DNA of 64,000 nt. It comes from Sphingomonas jaspsi DSM 18422. GTDB taxonomy: Bacteria; Pseudomonadota; Alphaproteobacteria; Sphingomonadales; Sphingomonadaceae. Of the stretch, positions 17,425 to 26,374 are shown piece after piece. The stretch spans positions 1,547,810 to 1,611,809 of the forward strand of contig NZ_KK073876.1 of the NCBI RefSeq assembly GCF_000585415.1. Reading direction: 5' to 3'. Position 1 is the stretch's first letter. Each line of letters opens with the position of its first letter. The translations under genes and the position numbers were made by a program. The notes under the pieces were generated by a model. It did not search any database. It saw only the letters and a program-made list of their open reading frames with translations, and was not told the DNA's origin.

Positions 17425-18348
17425 TCAGCGAGGCGCAGCGGCTCGTTTCAGGCGATCGCGGATGGCCGCTGCAATGCCGTCGCCGGGAATCGGCGCGATG
17501 GCGATCCGCGGCTGGTGGGACCGGTCGGCCACGTGCAGCAGGTCGAACAGGTGCGCGGCTGCCTCGACCGGGTCGCCGCTGGCGCTCAGCGACTGGTCTC
17601 CCGCGACTGGTCCGAAGCCGATGAGAAATTCGTCAGGCTCGGCCGTCAAGACGTCCAGCCGCAGCGGCTTCCCCGGCGCATAATGGCTCGACATCTGCCC
17701 CGGCGCTTCGATCTTGTCGCCGGTTTCTTCGGTGGCATCGATCGACACCGGGCCACGCCGCAACAGGCGCAAGCCGCCGCCGGTGGCCGCGACGATCGTG
17801 CTCTCCAGCCCGCGCTCGGTCTTGCCGCCGTCGACCACTGCGGCGATGCGCCCGTCGAGCGAAGCCAGCACATGGTCGGCGCGGACGGGGCTGATCCGGC
17901 CGCTGGCATTGGCTGACGGCGCGGCGAGGGGGCGCCCGACCTTCGCCAGGATAGCTCGCATGGTCGGATGGGCGGGTACGCGGATCGCGATACTGTCGAG
18001 CCCGGCCGTCACGATCGATGCGATGCCTGCATCCACGCGACGGGGGACCACGATCGTCAGGGGACCCGGCCAATGGTCCGCGGCAAGCGCCAGCGCGTCT
18101 TGGTCGAACTTGCCCAAGCGCCGCGCCGCTTCGAGGTCCGGCACGTGGACGATCAACGGGTTGAAGCTGGGGCGCCCCTTCGCGGCATAGATGGCGGCGA
18201 CCGCATCGGCATTGGTCGCGTCGGCGGCAAGGCCGTAGACGGTCTCGGTCGGCACCGCGACCGGCTCGCCCGCTAGGATGAGCCGCGCGGCCTCGGCGAT
18301 TCCTTCATCGCTGTCGTCGAGCCGTTTCGTGTCATATGGAAGCGCCAT
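17425..18348 (-). CDS. tsaC: L-threonylcarbamoyladenylate synthase (Sua5/TsaC family)
   Basis: The 307-residue protein makes threonylcarbamoyl-AMP from Thr, bicarbonate and ATP for t6A tRNA modification. The YrdC domain holds VAVPTETVYGLAADATN, KGRPSFNPLIVHV and PSANASGRISPV. An extra C-terminal domain with MSSHYAPGKPL marks it as the longer Sua5 type rather than short E. coli TsaC. ATG 18348 is chosen because the family N-terminus (MALPYDTKRL) starts there. It is divergent from the acyl-CoA dehydrogenase gene, with starts 50 bases apart. Confidence 0.92.
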   Translation of the reverse strand: MALPYDTKRLDDSDEGIAEAARLILAGEPVAVPTETVYGLAADATNADAVAAIYAAKGRPSFNPLIVHVPDLEAARRLGKFDQDALALAADHWPGPLTIVVPRRVDAGIASIVTAGLDSIAIRVPAHPTMRAILAKVGRPLAAPSANASGRISPVRADHVLASLDGRIAAVVDGGKTERGLESTIVAATGGGLRLLRRGPVSIDATEETGDKIEAPGQMSSHYAPGKPLRLDVLTAEPDEFLIGFGPVAGDQSLSASGDPVEAAAHLFDLLHVADRSHQPRIAIAPIPGDGIAAAIRDRLKRAAAPR

Positions 18349-18398
18349 GCTTCGCTCGCTATAGCGGCTGCGGACCATCCGCCAAGGGACCCTGCAAG

Positions 18399-20042
18399 AT
18401 GAGCTTTTCCGCCCCCGTTCGTGACCAGCGCCTGGTGCTCGATGCCGTTGTCGGCATCGGCTCGTTCGACGGCGGACCAGAGGCGGACATGATCGACGCG
18501 GTGCTGGAGGGCGCTGCGCAGTTTTCGGAAGGCGAATTCGCGCCGCTGTCCCGGATCGGGGACACGGTCGGGGCTCGCTGGAACAATGGCGCGGTCACCA
18601 TGCCCGAAGGCTACAGGGCCGCTTACCGGTCGTTCGTCGAGGGCGGATGGATGACCCTGGCCGGACCCGAAAGCCATGGCGGGCAGGGACTGCCGCAGGT
18701 GCTGGCGGCGGCGCTGATGGAAAACCTCAACGCCGCGAACATCGGTTTCGCGCTTTGCCCGATGCTGTCGATGGGGGCGATCGAGGCGCTTGAGCATCAC
18801 GGATCCGACGAACTCAAGGAGCGCTATCTCGCCAAGATCATCTCCGGCGAATGGCCGGCGACCATGAACCTTACCGAGCCGCAGGCTGGCAGCGACGTCG
18901 GCGCGCTCAAAACCAGGGCGGAGCCGGTCGGGGACGGCAGCTGGCGGGTGACGGGCACGAAGATCTACATCACCTATGGCGAACATGATCTGGCCGACCA
19001 GATCATCCACCTCGTGCTGGCGCGGACGCCGGGAGCGCCGGAAGGCACCCGAGGCATTTCGCTGTTCCTTGTTCCGAAGATCCTGCCCGACGGAAGCCGC
19101 AACGACCTGCGCTGCGTCAGTATCGAGCACAAACTGGGCATCCATGCCTCGCCAACCTGTGTCATGAGCTATGGCGATGATGGCGGGGCGATCGGCTGGA
19201 TGATCGGCCCGGAAAATGGCGGCATGCGCGCCATGTTCACGATGATGAACAATGCGCGGCTCAACGTCGGACTTCAGGGCGTGGGCATCGCCGAGCGCGC
19301 AACGCAGCGGGCGGTCGCCTATGCGCTGGAACGACGGCAGGGCGGACTGGCCATTGCGGACTACCCCGACGTCCGGCGCATGCTCATGCGGATGCGTGCG
19401 CTGACCAACGCCAGCCGGGCGCTGACCTATTATGCCTTCGGCCAGATCGACCGGGCGTCACGCGGCGATGCCGAAGCGGGCTACCGCGCCGAAGTGCTGA
19501 CCCCGCTGGCCAAGGCATGGGGGACCGACGTCGGTTGCGAAGTGGCGAGCCTTGGAATCCAGGTCCATGGCGGCATGGGCTATGTCGAGGAAACCGGCGC
19601 CGCCCAGCATCTGCGCGACGCCCGCATCGCGCCGATCTACGAAGGCACCAACGGCATCCAGGCCGCCGACCTGGTTGGCCGGAAGCTGGGACTGGATGGT
19701 GGACTTGCCTTCGACGGGCTGATCGCGGACATCGAGGCCGAGGCGAAGCACCCCGGCCTGATCGCGCTCACCGATGCGGTCGAAGTCTGCGCCGCAAGCC
19801 TGCGCAACGCGGCGCCCGACGACCGGTTGGCCGGGAGTTATCCATTCCTGACCATGTGCGCGGTGATGGTCGGCGGATGGCTGATGGAGCGGCTTGCGAA
19901 GGCCGAAGACGCCGACGACCGGACGCGCGCCGCAAGCGAATATTTCCTGTCGGCGGTGGTGCCCGAAGCGTTGGGGCTGGCCGCGGCGGCGGAGGAAGGC
20001 GCAGCATTGCTTTACGCGGTGCCGGCCGAAGCGCTGGCCTAG
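18399..20042 (+). CDS. large acyl-CoA dehydrogenase (DmdC/FadE5-like)
   Basis: The 547-residue flavoenzyme is longer than ordinary acyl-CoA dehydrogenases and has a C-terminal extension like 3-methylmercaptopropionyl-CoA dehydrogenases and FadE5-type enzymes. Motifs are MNLTEPQAGSDVGALKT, GTKIYITYGEHD, QVHGGMGYVEETG and IYEGTNGIQAADLVGRKL, the last carrying the catalytic Glu in the MCAD position. The start is ATG 18399, which matches the family N-terminus; an upstream in-frame ATG would run into the tsaC promoter. The acyl substrate is unknown. Confidence 0.87.
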   Translation: MSFSAPVRDQRLVLDAVVGIGSFDGGPEADMIDAVLEGAAQFSEGEFAPLSRIGDTVGARWNNGAVTMPEGYRAAYRSFVEGGWMTLAGPESHGGQGLPQVLAAALMENLNAANIGFALCPMLSMGAIEALEHHGSDELKERYLAKIISGEWPATMNLTEPQAGSDVGALKTRAEPVGDGSWRVTGTKIYITYGEHDLADQIIHLVLARTPGAPEGTRGISLFLVPKILPDGSRNDLRCVSIEHKLGIHASPTCVMSYGDDGGAIGWMIGPENGGMRAMFTMMNNARLNVGLQGVGIAERATQRAVAYALERRQGGLAIADYPDVRRMLMRMRALTNASRALTYYAFGQIDRASRGDAEAGYRAEVLTPLAKAWGTDVGCEVASLGIQVHGGMGYVEETGAAQHLRDARIAPIYEGTNGIQAADLVGRKLGLDGGLAFDGLIADIEAEAKHPGLIALTDAVEVCAASLRNAAPDDRLAGSYPFLTMCAVMVGGWLMERLAKAEDADDRTRAASEYFLSAVVPEALGLAAAAEEGAALLYAVPAEALA

Positions 20043-20395
20043 ACGCGCTCGCGCTGGATCAGGTCTACCGGATCGATCCCCAGCCGCGCCATGCGGTCGC
20101 GAATCTGCGGCCATTCGGTCTTGATGAACTGGTCGCGCTCACTGGTGCGAAGGCGACTCGCCGCGCCATGGGCGACGAACATGCCGACACCGCGCTTGAC
20201 GACGATCAGGCCCTCGTCCTGAAACCCCTGATAGGCCTTAGCGACCGTCAACGGGTTGGCGCCTTCATCCGCGGCCAGTGCGCGAACCGACGGAAGCGGG
20301 TCTCCGTCCTTGTACCGGCCGGCGAGGATCGCGTCGGCGATCACTTCGCGAAGACGAACATAGACGGGCTTTTCGTGAGCAGATCGTAGCGTCAT
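20039..20395 (-). CDS. GntR family transcriptional regulator (YtrA-like)
   Basis: The 118-residue protein has an N-terminal winged helix (VYVRLREVIADAIL, then DGDPLPSVRALAADEGANPL and VKRGVGMFVA) and only a short C-terminal helical tail, which is the YtrA subfamily layout. ATG 20395 is preferred over an upstream TTG (20413). YtrA regulators usually repress an adjacent transporter operon and themselves, but no ABC transporter is next to it here. A dyad touches the start codon region. It overlaps the convergent acyl-CoA dehydrogenase gene by four bases. Confidence 0.83.
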   Translation of the reverse strand: MTLRSAHEKPVYVRLREVIADAILAGRYKDGDPLPSVRALAADEGANPLTVAKAYQGFQDEGLIVVKRGVGMFVAHGAASRLRTSERDQFIKTEWPQIRDRMARLGIDPVDLIQRERV

Positions 20396-20397
20396 GG

Positions 20398-20412
20398 TGC
20401 TACAATACAGCA
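20398..20412 (-). promoter_or_regulatory. imperfect dyad upstream of the GntR gene, candidate operator
   Basis: The 15-mer TGCTACAATACAGCA has outer arms TGCT/AGCA and five of seven paired positions. It begins three bases from the regulator's ATG, where a YtrA-type repressor could block its own transcription. The short gap to the start implies a very short or leaderless mRNA. This is pattern-based only. Confidence 0.3.
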
Positions 20413-20425
20413 ACTCGCAAAAAGT

Positions 20426-21016
20426 TCAATCTTTGAATGGCATCCAGCGTTCGACGATCTGGTCCAGATCGGGACGCGGGCGTTCTTCAAGCTCGCGCCC
20501 CGGGGTGCCGATGAACATGAAGCCGGCGATCCGCTCGCCGTCACGGCAGAAACTGCGGGTCACGCGCGGGCTGTAGGCTGCCCAGCCCGTAATCCAGCCG
20601 CCGACGAAGCCGTGGGCGTGGACGGCGTGAAGCAGGTTCATCGCTGCCGCCCCGGCGCTCAGCTCCTGCTCCCACAAGGGGATTTTGTGCGGCTGCACCG
20701 GACTGGAAATCGCGACCACCAAGGTCGGCGCATTGTGGGCGAATTCTTCGGCCTTTGCGACATGCGAAGGTCCGGCTTCCGGATCATGTTCCGGCAACGC
20801 CTGGAGCAGCAATTCCGCCAAGGCTTGCCGCTGGTCAGTCTCTACGATCACGAACCGCCAGGGGGCCAGCTTGCCATGGTCTGGCGTCCGCGCGGCAATG
20901 GCCAGGATAGCGTCCAGTTGGTCCGCCGATGGTCCCGGAGCGACCATCTCGCGCGGGCGGCCCGACCGGCGGGTGTTGAGGTAGGCGAGGAGCGAGGAGC
21001 GGTCGTTAAGCATCAT
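20426..21016 (-). CDS. nitroreductase family protein
   Basis: The FMN-dependent nitroreductase-fold protein has about 196 residues. RRSGRPREM near the N-terminus and ARTPDHGKLAPWRFVIV fit flavin binding, and LHAVHAHGFVGGWITG with FMFIGTPG matches the YdjA-like subgroup. Members reduce nitroaromatics or quinones with NAD(P)H; the natural substrate is unknown. Starts at 21016, 21013 and 21028 are all possible and none has a strong ribosome site. It lies just upstream of the GntR gene on the same strand but 30 bp apart, so co-transcription is possible. Confidence 0.83.
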   Translation of the reverse strand: MMLNDRSSLLAYLNTRRSGRPREMVAPGPSADQLDAILAIAARTPDHGKLAPWRFVIVETDQRQALAELLLQALPEHDPEAGPSHVAKAEEFAHNAPTLVVAISSPVQPHKIPLWEQELSAGAAAMNLLHAVHAHGFVGGWITGWAAYSPRVTRSFCRDGERIAGFMFIGTPGRELEERPRPDLDQIVERWMPFKD

Positions 21017-21146
21017 GGCGTTGCGCATAACGGGACAAGCCCTTGGCAACAATCGACTTCACAAGCCGGGATTCGCCGCTAGGGTGCCGCTCACAAGCAT
21101 AAGGGGGCGCATGTGGTGCGACACCCCGGGCAGGGAGATGAATTGA

Positions 21147-22976
21147 ATGGTGGATTCACCGACGGCCGATAATCCGGCCGAACCCGATATCAGTCACGAA
21201 AATCCGGCAGCCAAGGGCGAATGGTTCGGCCATCCCCGCCAGCTGGCACGGCTGTTCACCACCGAAGCGATGGAACGCTTCGGCTACTACGGCATGCGGG
21301 CGCTGCTGACCCTTTACCTGGCGCAGCATTTCCTGTTTTCGGATACGACGACGACCGGCCTTTACGGCGGCTTCACGGCGCTGGTGTACCTGACGCCGCT
21401 GATCGGCGGCCTGCTGGCCGACCGAATCCTTGGTGCCAAGCGATCGGTGAAGTTTGGCGCGATTCTGATGAGCATCGGCTATCTGACGCTCTGCTTCGGC
21501 GGCGCACCCGCCACGCCCTTCGCCACCATCGACGGCCAACGCTACGAGGTGGTCAACGAAGGTCGCGGCGAGACCGCCAAGCAGTTTGTCGTCGATGGCG
21601 ACCAGCGTCTGCTGATCAAGGGCAATGACGACAAGACGGTTTCGCTCCTCAATCCCGACGGTAGCGAAGCGCGCAAGATCGCCGACGGCGGATTCAAGCC
21701 CGATGGCGAACGCAACCCGATGTCTGTGTTTCTGCTGCTGATCGGCCTTGGCCTCGTGGTCATCGGCAACGGCTTCTTCAAGCCCAACATCTCGACCATC
21801 GTGGGCTCACTCTACAAGGACGGCGACCGCCGCCGCGATGCGGGCTTCACCATCTTCTACATGGGCATCAACCTCGGCTCGCTCTTCTCGCAGATCCTGT
21901 GTCCGCTGCTCGCAGTCGGCATGGGCAGCTGGGGCGGGCTCGGCTGGTGGGCCGGTTTCGCGCTCGCAGCCAGCGGCATGCTCGTATCGTGGCTGTTGTT
22001 CCAGTTCGATGGCGGCAAGCTTGACGGCTATGGCGACCGTCCGGCCGACGCGCCGACCAACAAGGACATCTTCGTTTACGTCGGCGCGATCCTCGCGCTG
22101 CCGGTGGTCTATTTCCTGTTCTCCAACCTGATGAGCTATGTGAAGCCGGCCGAAGGCACGGGCATCATCGGCTACATCACCACGCTGCCGATCATGGGCA
22201 AGATCATGTTCGGCACCTTCCTGGTGTCGGTCCCGGCCATTCTGGCCTGGGCGTGGTTCAATGGGGTCAAGGACGAGAACGGCCACCGCAAGGAATTCCA
22301 GATGATGGTGGCGGCGATGGTGCTGATCACCTTCAACACCGTTTTCTGGACCCTGTTCGAACAGGCGGGCAGCTCGCTGACCCTGTTCGCCGACCGTAAC
22401 ACCGACATGAGCGTGTTCGGCCTGTTCAGCATCACCGCCGGGCAGACCCAGTTCTTCAACGCCTTCTTCATCGTCGCGCTGGCACCGCTCTTCTCGATGA
22501 TGTGGAACGCGATGGCGCGGCGCGGGATCGAACCGTCGATCCCGGTCAAGTTCGCGATCGCGCTGATGGGCGTTGGCGCAGGCTTCCTGTTCCTGGTCTT
22601 CGGTGCGCAGTTCGCGGGCGCCGATTTCAAGGTCGGCCTGTGGTGGCTGGCGGGTCTGTACCTGATCCACTCGATCGCCGAGCTGTGCATTTCGCCGGTC
22701 GGCCTCAGCATGATCACCAAGCTGTCGATCGCGCGTATCGTCGGCATGATGATGGGCGTGTGGTTCCTGTCGATCGCCATTGCGCAATATGTCGCTGGCG
22801 TGGTCGCCCAGTTCGCCTCGGTGGAGACCGTGGGCGGGCAGGTGACCAACCTGCAGGTCAGCCTCGACACCTACGTCATGGTGTTCGAGAAGATCGGCAT
22901 CTTCTCGATCATCGTCGGCGGCGTCCTGCTTCTGCTGAGCTGGCCGCTCAAGAAGCTGATGCACGGAGTGAAGTGA
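21147..22976 (+). CDS. POT/PTR family proton-dependent oligopeptide transporter
   Basis: This 609-residue inner-membrane symporter imports di- and tripeptides with protons. The family motif TEAMERFGYYGMRALL is near residue 40, with GNGFFKPNISTIVGSLY and FTIFYMGINLGSLFSQ further on. A soluble insertion of about 70 residues (122-191, hydrophilic, with ATIDGQRYEVVNEGRGETA) separates helices 3 and 4, probably on the periplasmic side. It overlaps the lipoprotein amidohydrolase gene by one base, pointing to a peptide-use operon with the next three genes. Confidence 0.9.
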   Translation: MVDSPTADNPAEPDISHENPAAKGEWFGHPRQLARLFTTEAMERFGYYGMRALLTLYLAQHFLFSDTTTTGLYGGFTALVYLTPLIGGLLADRILGAKRSVKFGAILMSIGYLTLCFGGAPATPFATIDGQRYEVVNEGRGETAKQFVVDGDQRLLIKGNDDKTVSLLNPDGSEARKIADGGFKPDGERNPMSVFLLLIGLGLVVIGNGFFKPNISTIVGSLYKDGDRRRDAGFTIFYMGINLGSLFSQILCPLLAVGMGSWGGLGWWAGFALAASGMLVSWLLFQFDGGKLDGYGDRPADAPTNKDIFVYVGAILALPVVYFLFSNLMSYVKPAEGTGIIGYITTLPIMGKIMFGTFLVSVPAILAWAWFNGVKDENGHRKEFQMMVAAMVLITFNTVFWTLFEQAGSSLTLFADRNTDMSVFGLFSITAGQTQFFNAFFIVALAPLFSMMWNAMARRGIEPSIPVKFAIALMGVGAGFLFLVFGAQFAGADFKVGLWWLAGLYLIHSIAELCISPVGLSMITKLSIARIVGMMMGVWFLSIAIAQYVAGVVAQFASVETVGGQVTNLQVSLDTYVMVFEKIGIFSIIVGGVLLLLSWPLKKLMHGVK

Positions 22977-24382
22977 TGATGAAGGCAGCAAGGACCACCC
23001 TCTTAGGAGCGGCGGTCCTTGCTGCCGCTGTCCTGACGGGTTGCGCGACAGCCCCGCAACCCGCGCCCAAGGCGCTGGCGGTCAGGATCAACGAAAATCC
23101 CTACCCATCGACCTACGAACGTTATCCCGGCGTTCCGACGCTGATCCGTAACGCCACCATATTCGACGGCGAAGGCGGCAAGATCGACCGCGGTTCGATC
23201 CTATTCTCCGATGGTAGGGTTCAGGCGGTCGGCGGGCCCGATCTGGCCGCGCCGGAGGGCGCGAACGTTATCGATGCGGGCGGTCGATACGTTACGCCGG
23301 GCATCATAGACGTCCACAGCCACCTTGGCGATTATCCGTCACCCGCCGTCGAATCGCTGAGCGACGGCAATGAGGCCACCGGTGCCGCACGTCCCGAAGT
23401 GTGGGCGGAACATAGCGTCTGGCCACAGGACCCCGGCTTCAACCGCGCCCGCGCCAACGGCGGCATCACCGCGCTGCAGATCCTGCCAGGGTCCGCCAAC
23501 TTGTTCGGGGGCCGCTCGGCAATCCTCAAGAATGTCCCTGCGCGCACGGTGCAGGGCATGAAATTCCCGGGTGCGCCTTATGGCCTCAAGATGGCCTGCG
23601 GCGAAAACCCCAAGCGGGTTTACGGCAACAAGGGCGGCCCGCAGACCCGGATGGGCAACATCGCCGTCACTCGCGCGACCTGGATCAAGGCGCAGGAATA
23701 TAAGCGCAAGTGGGACAAGTATGAAAAGTCGGGCGGCGAGATGCCGGCCCGCGACCTGGCGATGGAAACACTGCGCGGCGTCCTTCAGGGCAAGATCCTG
23801 GTCCACAACCATTGCTACCGCGCCGACGAAATGGCGCTGATGATCGATATGTCGAAGGAATTCGGCTACAAGATCGCCAGCTTCCAGCACGCGGTCGAGG
23901 CCTACAAGATCGCCGACTTGCTCCGCGAAAACGGCATCTGTGCGGCGATGTGGGCCGATTGGTACGGCTTCAAGATGGAAAGCTATGACGCGATCAACGA
24001 GAATATCGCGTTCGTCCACAATGCCGGCGCCTGCGCCATCGTCCACAGCGACGATCCAAACGGCATCCAGCGGCTGAATCAGGAGGCTGCGAAGGCACTC
24101 GCCGCGGGGCGCAGGGCGGGGATCCAGATCAGCGAGGAAGTCGCCTGGACCTGGCTGTCGATGAACCCGGCCAAGTCGCTCGGCATCTTTGCCCAGACCG
24201 GTAGCCTGAAGGCCGGAAAAATGGCTGACGTGGTGCTGTGGAACGGCAATCCGTTCAGCGTATACACCCGACCCGAAAAGGTGTGGGTCGACGGCGCGCT
24301 ATTGTTCGATGCCGACAATCCAGCCAAGCAGCCGGTGAGCGATTTCGAACTGGGCCAGCCGGGTGAGGGAGACGTGAAATGA
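22976..24382 (+). CDS. amidohydrolase family lipoprotein
   Basis: The 468-residue protein starts with a lipoprotein signal (LAAAVLTGCATAP) so Cys is likely lipidated and the enzyme faces the periplasm. The amidohydrolase fold is shown by GGRYVTPGIIDVHSHLG with the HxH metal pair, HNHCYRADEMA, FQHAVEAYKIA and the Asp in AIVHSDDPNG. Imidazolonepropionase- and dipeptidase-like relatives cut amide bonds in amino-acid derivatives. ATG 22976 overlaps the transporter stop; longer frames upstream are shadow. It likely processes peptides that the transporter imports. Confidence 0.85.
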   Translation: MMKAARTTLLGAAVLAAAVLTGCATAPQPAPKALAVRINENPYPSTYERYPGVPTLIRNATIFDGEGGKIDRGSILFSDGRVQAVGGPDLAAPEGANVIDAGGRYVTPGIIDVHSHLGDYPSPAVESLSDGNEATGAARPEVWAEHSVWPQDPGFNRARANGGITALQILPGSANLFGGRSAILKNVPARTVQGMKFPGAPYGLKMACGENPKRVYGNKGGPQTRMGNIAVTRATWIKAQEYKRKWDKYEKSGGEMPARDLAMETLRGVLQGKILVHNHCYRADEMALMIDMSKEFGYKIASFQHAVEAYKIADLLRENGICAAMWADWYGFKMESYDAINENIAFVHNAGACAIVHSDDPNGIQRLNQEAAKALAAGRRAGIQISEEVAWTWLSMNPAKSLGIFAQTGSLKAGKMADVVLWNGNPFSVYTRPEKVWVDGALLFDADNPAKQPVSDFELGQPGEGDVK

Positions 24383-25677
24383 TCCGCGCCCTTGCCATGT
24401 TCGGACTGCTCACCGCCGCGTCGCCGTTGGCCGCGCAAAATGTCGCGATCACCAACGCACGTTTGGTCATCGGCGACGGCACGCAGGTAATCGATGGTGG
24501 CACGGTCTTGGTGCGCGGCGGCAAGGTCGTCGCTGCCGGACGTAACGTTCGCGTTCCTGCAGGCGTCGAAACGGTCGACGCGCAGGGCAAATATGTGACG
24601 CCGGGCTTGGTCGCGGGCTTTTCGCGGCTCGGCCTTTCCGAAGTCGACCTTGGGGCGGCCGGATCCGACGATACGGAGATGGGCGGAAGCGTCTTCAACG
24701 CCGCGATCGACGTGTCGCCGTCGGTCAATCCGAAGGCATCGACCATAGCCGTCAGCCGCGCCGACGGCGTGACCCGCGCCATCGTCGCGCCGACGACGGG
24801 CAAAAGCATCTTTGCCGGTCAGGGCGCCATCATCGACACCGGCGACGATTTTTCGCCTGTCCTCAAGTCGAAGGCGTTCCAGTTCGTCGAACTGGGCGAA
24901 GGTGGGGCCGGTACCGCCGGTGGTTCGCGCTCGTCGAGCTTCGAGCTGTTCCGCAATGCCCTGGTCGAAGCGCGCGACCTGCGCGGCCGTCCCGACGGTG
25001 CACGCCGCGACGACGTGCTGCTGACCCGCCGCGATGCGCAGGCGCTGGTCGCGGTGGTTCAGGGGCGGCAATTGCTGATCGTTCATGTCGAACGGGCGGT
25101 CGACATCGTCAACGTCCTGGCCCTTAAGAAGGAATTTCCGGCGCTGAAGATGGCGTTGGTGGGGGTCAGCGAGGGCTGGACGGTCGCCGACCGGATCGCT
25201 GCGTCTGGGGTTTGGGTGATCGCATCGGCGCTCAACGACCTGCCGGCAAGCTTCGAAATGCTCGCGGCAACCCAGTCGAACATCGGACGATTGCGGGCCG
25301 CGGGCGTCAAGGTTGCGATCGGCATGATCGACGACAATGATACCCGCTACGCCCGCAACCAGCGCCAGTTCGCGGGCAACCTCGTGTCGCTGCAGAAGGT
25401 GCCGCGCGCCAGCGGGGTGAGCTGGGACGAGGCCTTTGCGATGATCAGCGCACGGCCTGCCGAGGCGGTGGGCATGGGCGGCGTGGTCGGCAGCCTGGCC
25501 CCCGGACGGCAGGGCGATGTGGTGGTGTGGTCGGGCGACCCGCTGGAAAACGACAGTGTTCCGGAAACTGTGTGGATCGACGGCGTGCGCCAGTCGCTGA
25601 CCAACCACCAGACCCGCCTGCGCGACCGTTACCGCTCGCTTGAGCGCCAGAATGTGCCGGAGGCCTATCGCAAATGA
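24379..25677 (+). CDS. amidohydrolase-like exported protein lacking the metal-binding HxH
   Basis: This 432-residue protein has a Sec signal (FGLLTAASPLAAQ) and the amidohydrolase shell: an N-terminal beta-sandwich (VAITNARLVIGDGTQVIDGG) and C-terminal SLAPGRQGDVVVWSGDPL. Where the metal HxH should follow TPGLV, the sequence is AGFSRLGLSEVD, so both His ligands are gone; the late metal Asp is also not obvious (IGMIDDND). It is probably inactive alone and may form a complex with the intact upstream paralogue, to which it is coupled by an ATGA overlap. Confidence 0.8.
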   Translation: MIRALAMFGLLTAASPLAAQNVAITNARLVIGDGTQVIDGGTVLVRGGKVVAAGRNVRVPAGVETVDAQGKYVTPGLVAGFSRLGLSEVDLGAAGSDDTEMGGSVFNAAIDVSPSVNPKASTIAVSRADGVTRAIVAPTTGKSIFAGQGAIIDTGDDFSPVLKSKAFQFVELGEGGAGTAGGSRSSSFELFRNALVEARDLRGRPDGARRDDVLLTRRDAQALVAVVQGRQLLIVHVERAVDIVNVLALKKEFPALKMALVGVSEGWTVADRIAASGVWVIASALNDLPASFEMLAATQSNIGRLRAAGVKVAIGMIDDNDTRYARNQRQFAGNLVSLQKVPRASGVSWDEAFAMISARPAEAVGMGGVVGSLAPGRQGDVVVWSGDPLENDSVPETVWIDGVRQSLTNHQTRLRDRYRSLERQNVPEAYRK

Positions 25678-26345
25678 CGCCGCTCCTTCAGCTCGAAATC
25701 GCTGCCGCCGCATTCGTAGGCAGTCACTTCATCCTGTCGCATCCGCTTCGCGCACCCTTGGTAAAGGCGATGGGCGAGAAAGCTTTCCTCGGCGTCTATT
25801 CGCTCGTGGCGTTCGCGACCCTGGGCTGGATGGTGTGGGCGGCAAGGCAAGTCCCGGCCGCGGCGCCGAAGTGGGAAGCCGGCACGGCGCTGTGGATACT
25901 CGCGTCGCTGATGGTGTGGCTCGGCTCGATCCTGTTTGCTGGATCGCACAAGGGCAATCCGGCACTGCCGCATCCCGACCAAGCGATGAAGCCGGTGGGC
26001 GAGCCATGGGGGGTATTTCGCATCACCCGCCATCCGATGATGTGGGGCTTCGCATTGTGGGCGATCGCCCATGCCATCGTGAATTCGACGCCGTCCGGCC
26101 TGATCGTGTCGGAAGCGGTCGGTGTCCTGGCGCTGGTCGGGGCTGCACTTCAGGATCGCAAGAAGTCGCGGCTCTACGGAAACAACTGGGACGCATGGGC
26201 GGGAAATACCAGCTATATTCCCTTCGGACGGGGCCTGGCGTGGCCCGGAACGATGGCGTTTGTCGCCGGAACGCTGCTGTTTTTCGTGGCGACCTGGGCC
26301 CATGGTGCGCTCGGCTATCGTCCGGCGGGCTTCTGGGCGTTTTAG
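25674..26345 (+). CDS. NnrU family membrane protein
   Basis: The 223-residue protein has about six transmembrane helices and the NnrU pattern FVGSHFILSHPLR, LVAFATLGWMVWAA and FRITRHPMMWGFALWAIAH, related to isoprenylcysteine methyltransferase-like membrane proteins. NnrU was first linked to nitric-oxide metabolism in Rhodobacter, but no denitrification gene is nearby, so that role is unsupported here. It overlaps the degenerate amidohydrolase by four bases and probably ends the transporter operon. Confidence 0.82.
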   Translation: MTPLLQLEIAAAAFVGSHFILSHPLRAPLVKAMGEKAFLGVYSLVAFATLGWMVWAARQVPAAAPKWEAGTALWILASLMVWLGSILFAGSHKGNPALPHPDQAMKPVGEPWGVFRITRHPMMWGFALWAIAHAIVNSTPSGLIVSEAVGVLALVGAALQDRKKSRLYGNNWDAWAGNTSYIPFGRGLAWPGTMAFVAGTLLFFVATWAHGALGYRPAGFWAF

Positions 26346-26374
26346 CTTAACCATTTTCGCGCTAGACCGTCGGC

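Noticed and set aside
26347..26354. TTAACCAT before glmM (and another at 46604-46611 before apaG) as CtrA half-sites
   Set aside because: Eight-base matches are expected by chance and these lack the spaced second half; noted in the gene entries but not claimed as sites.
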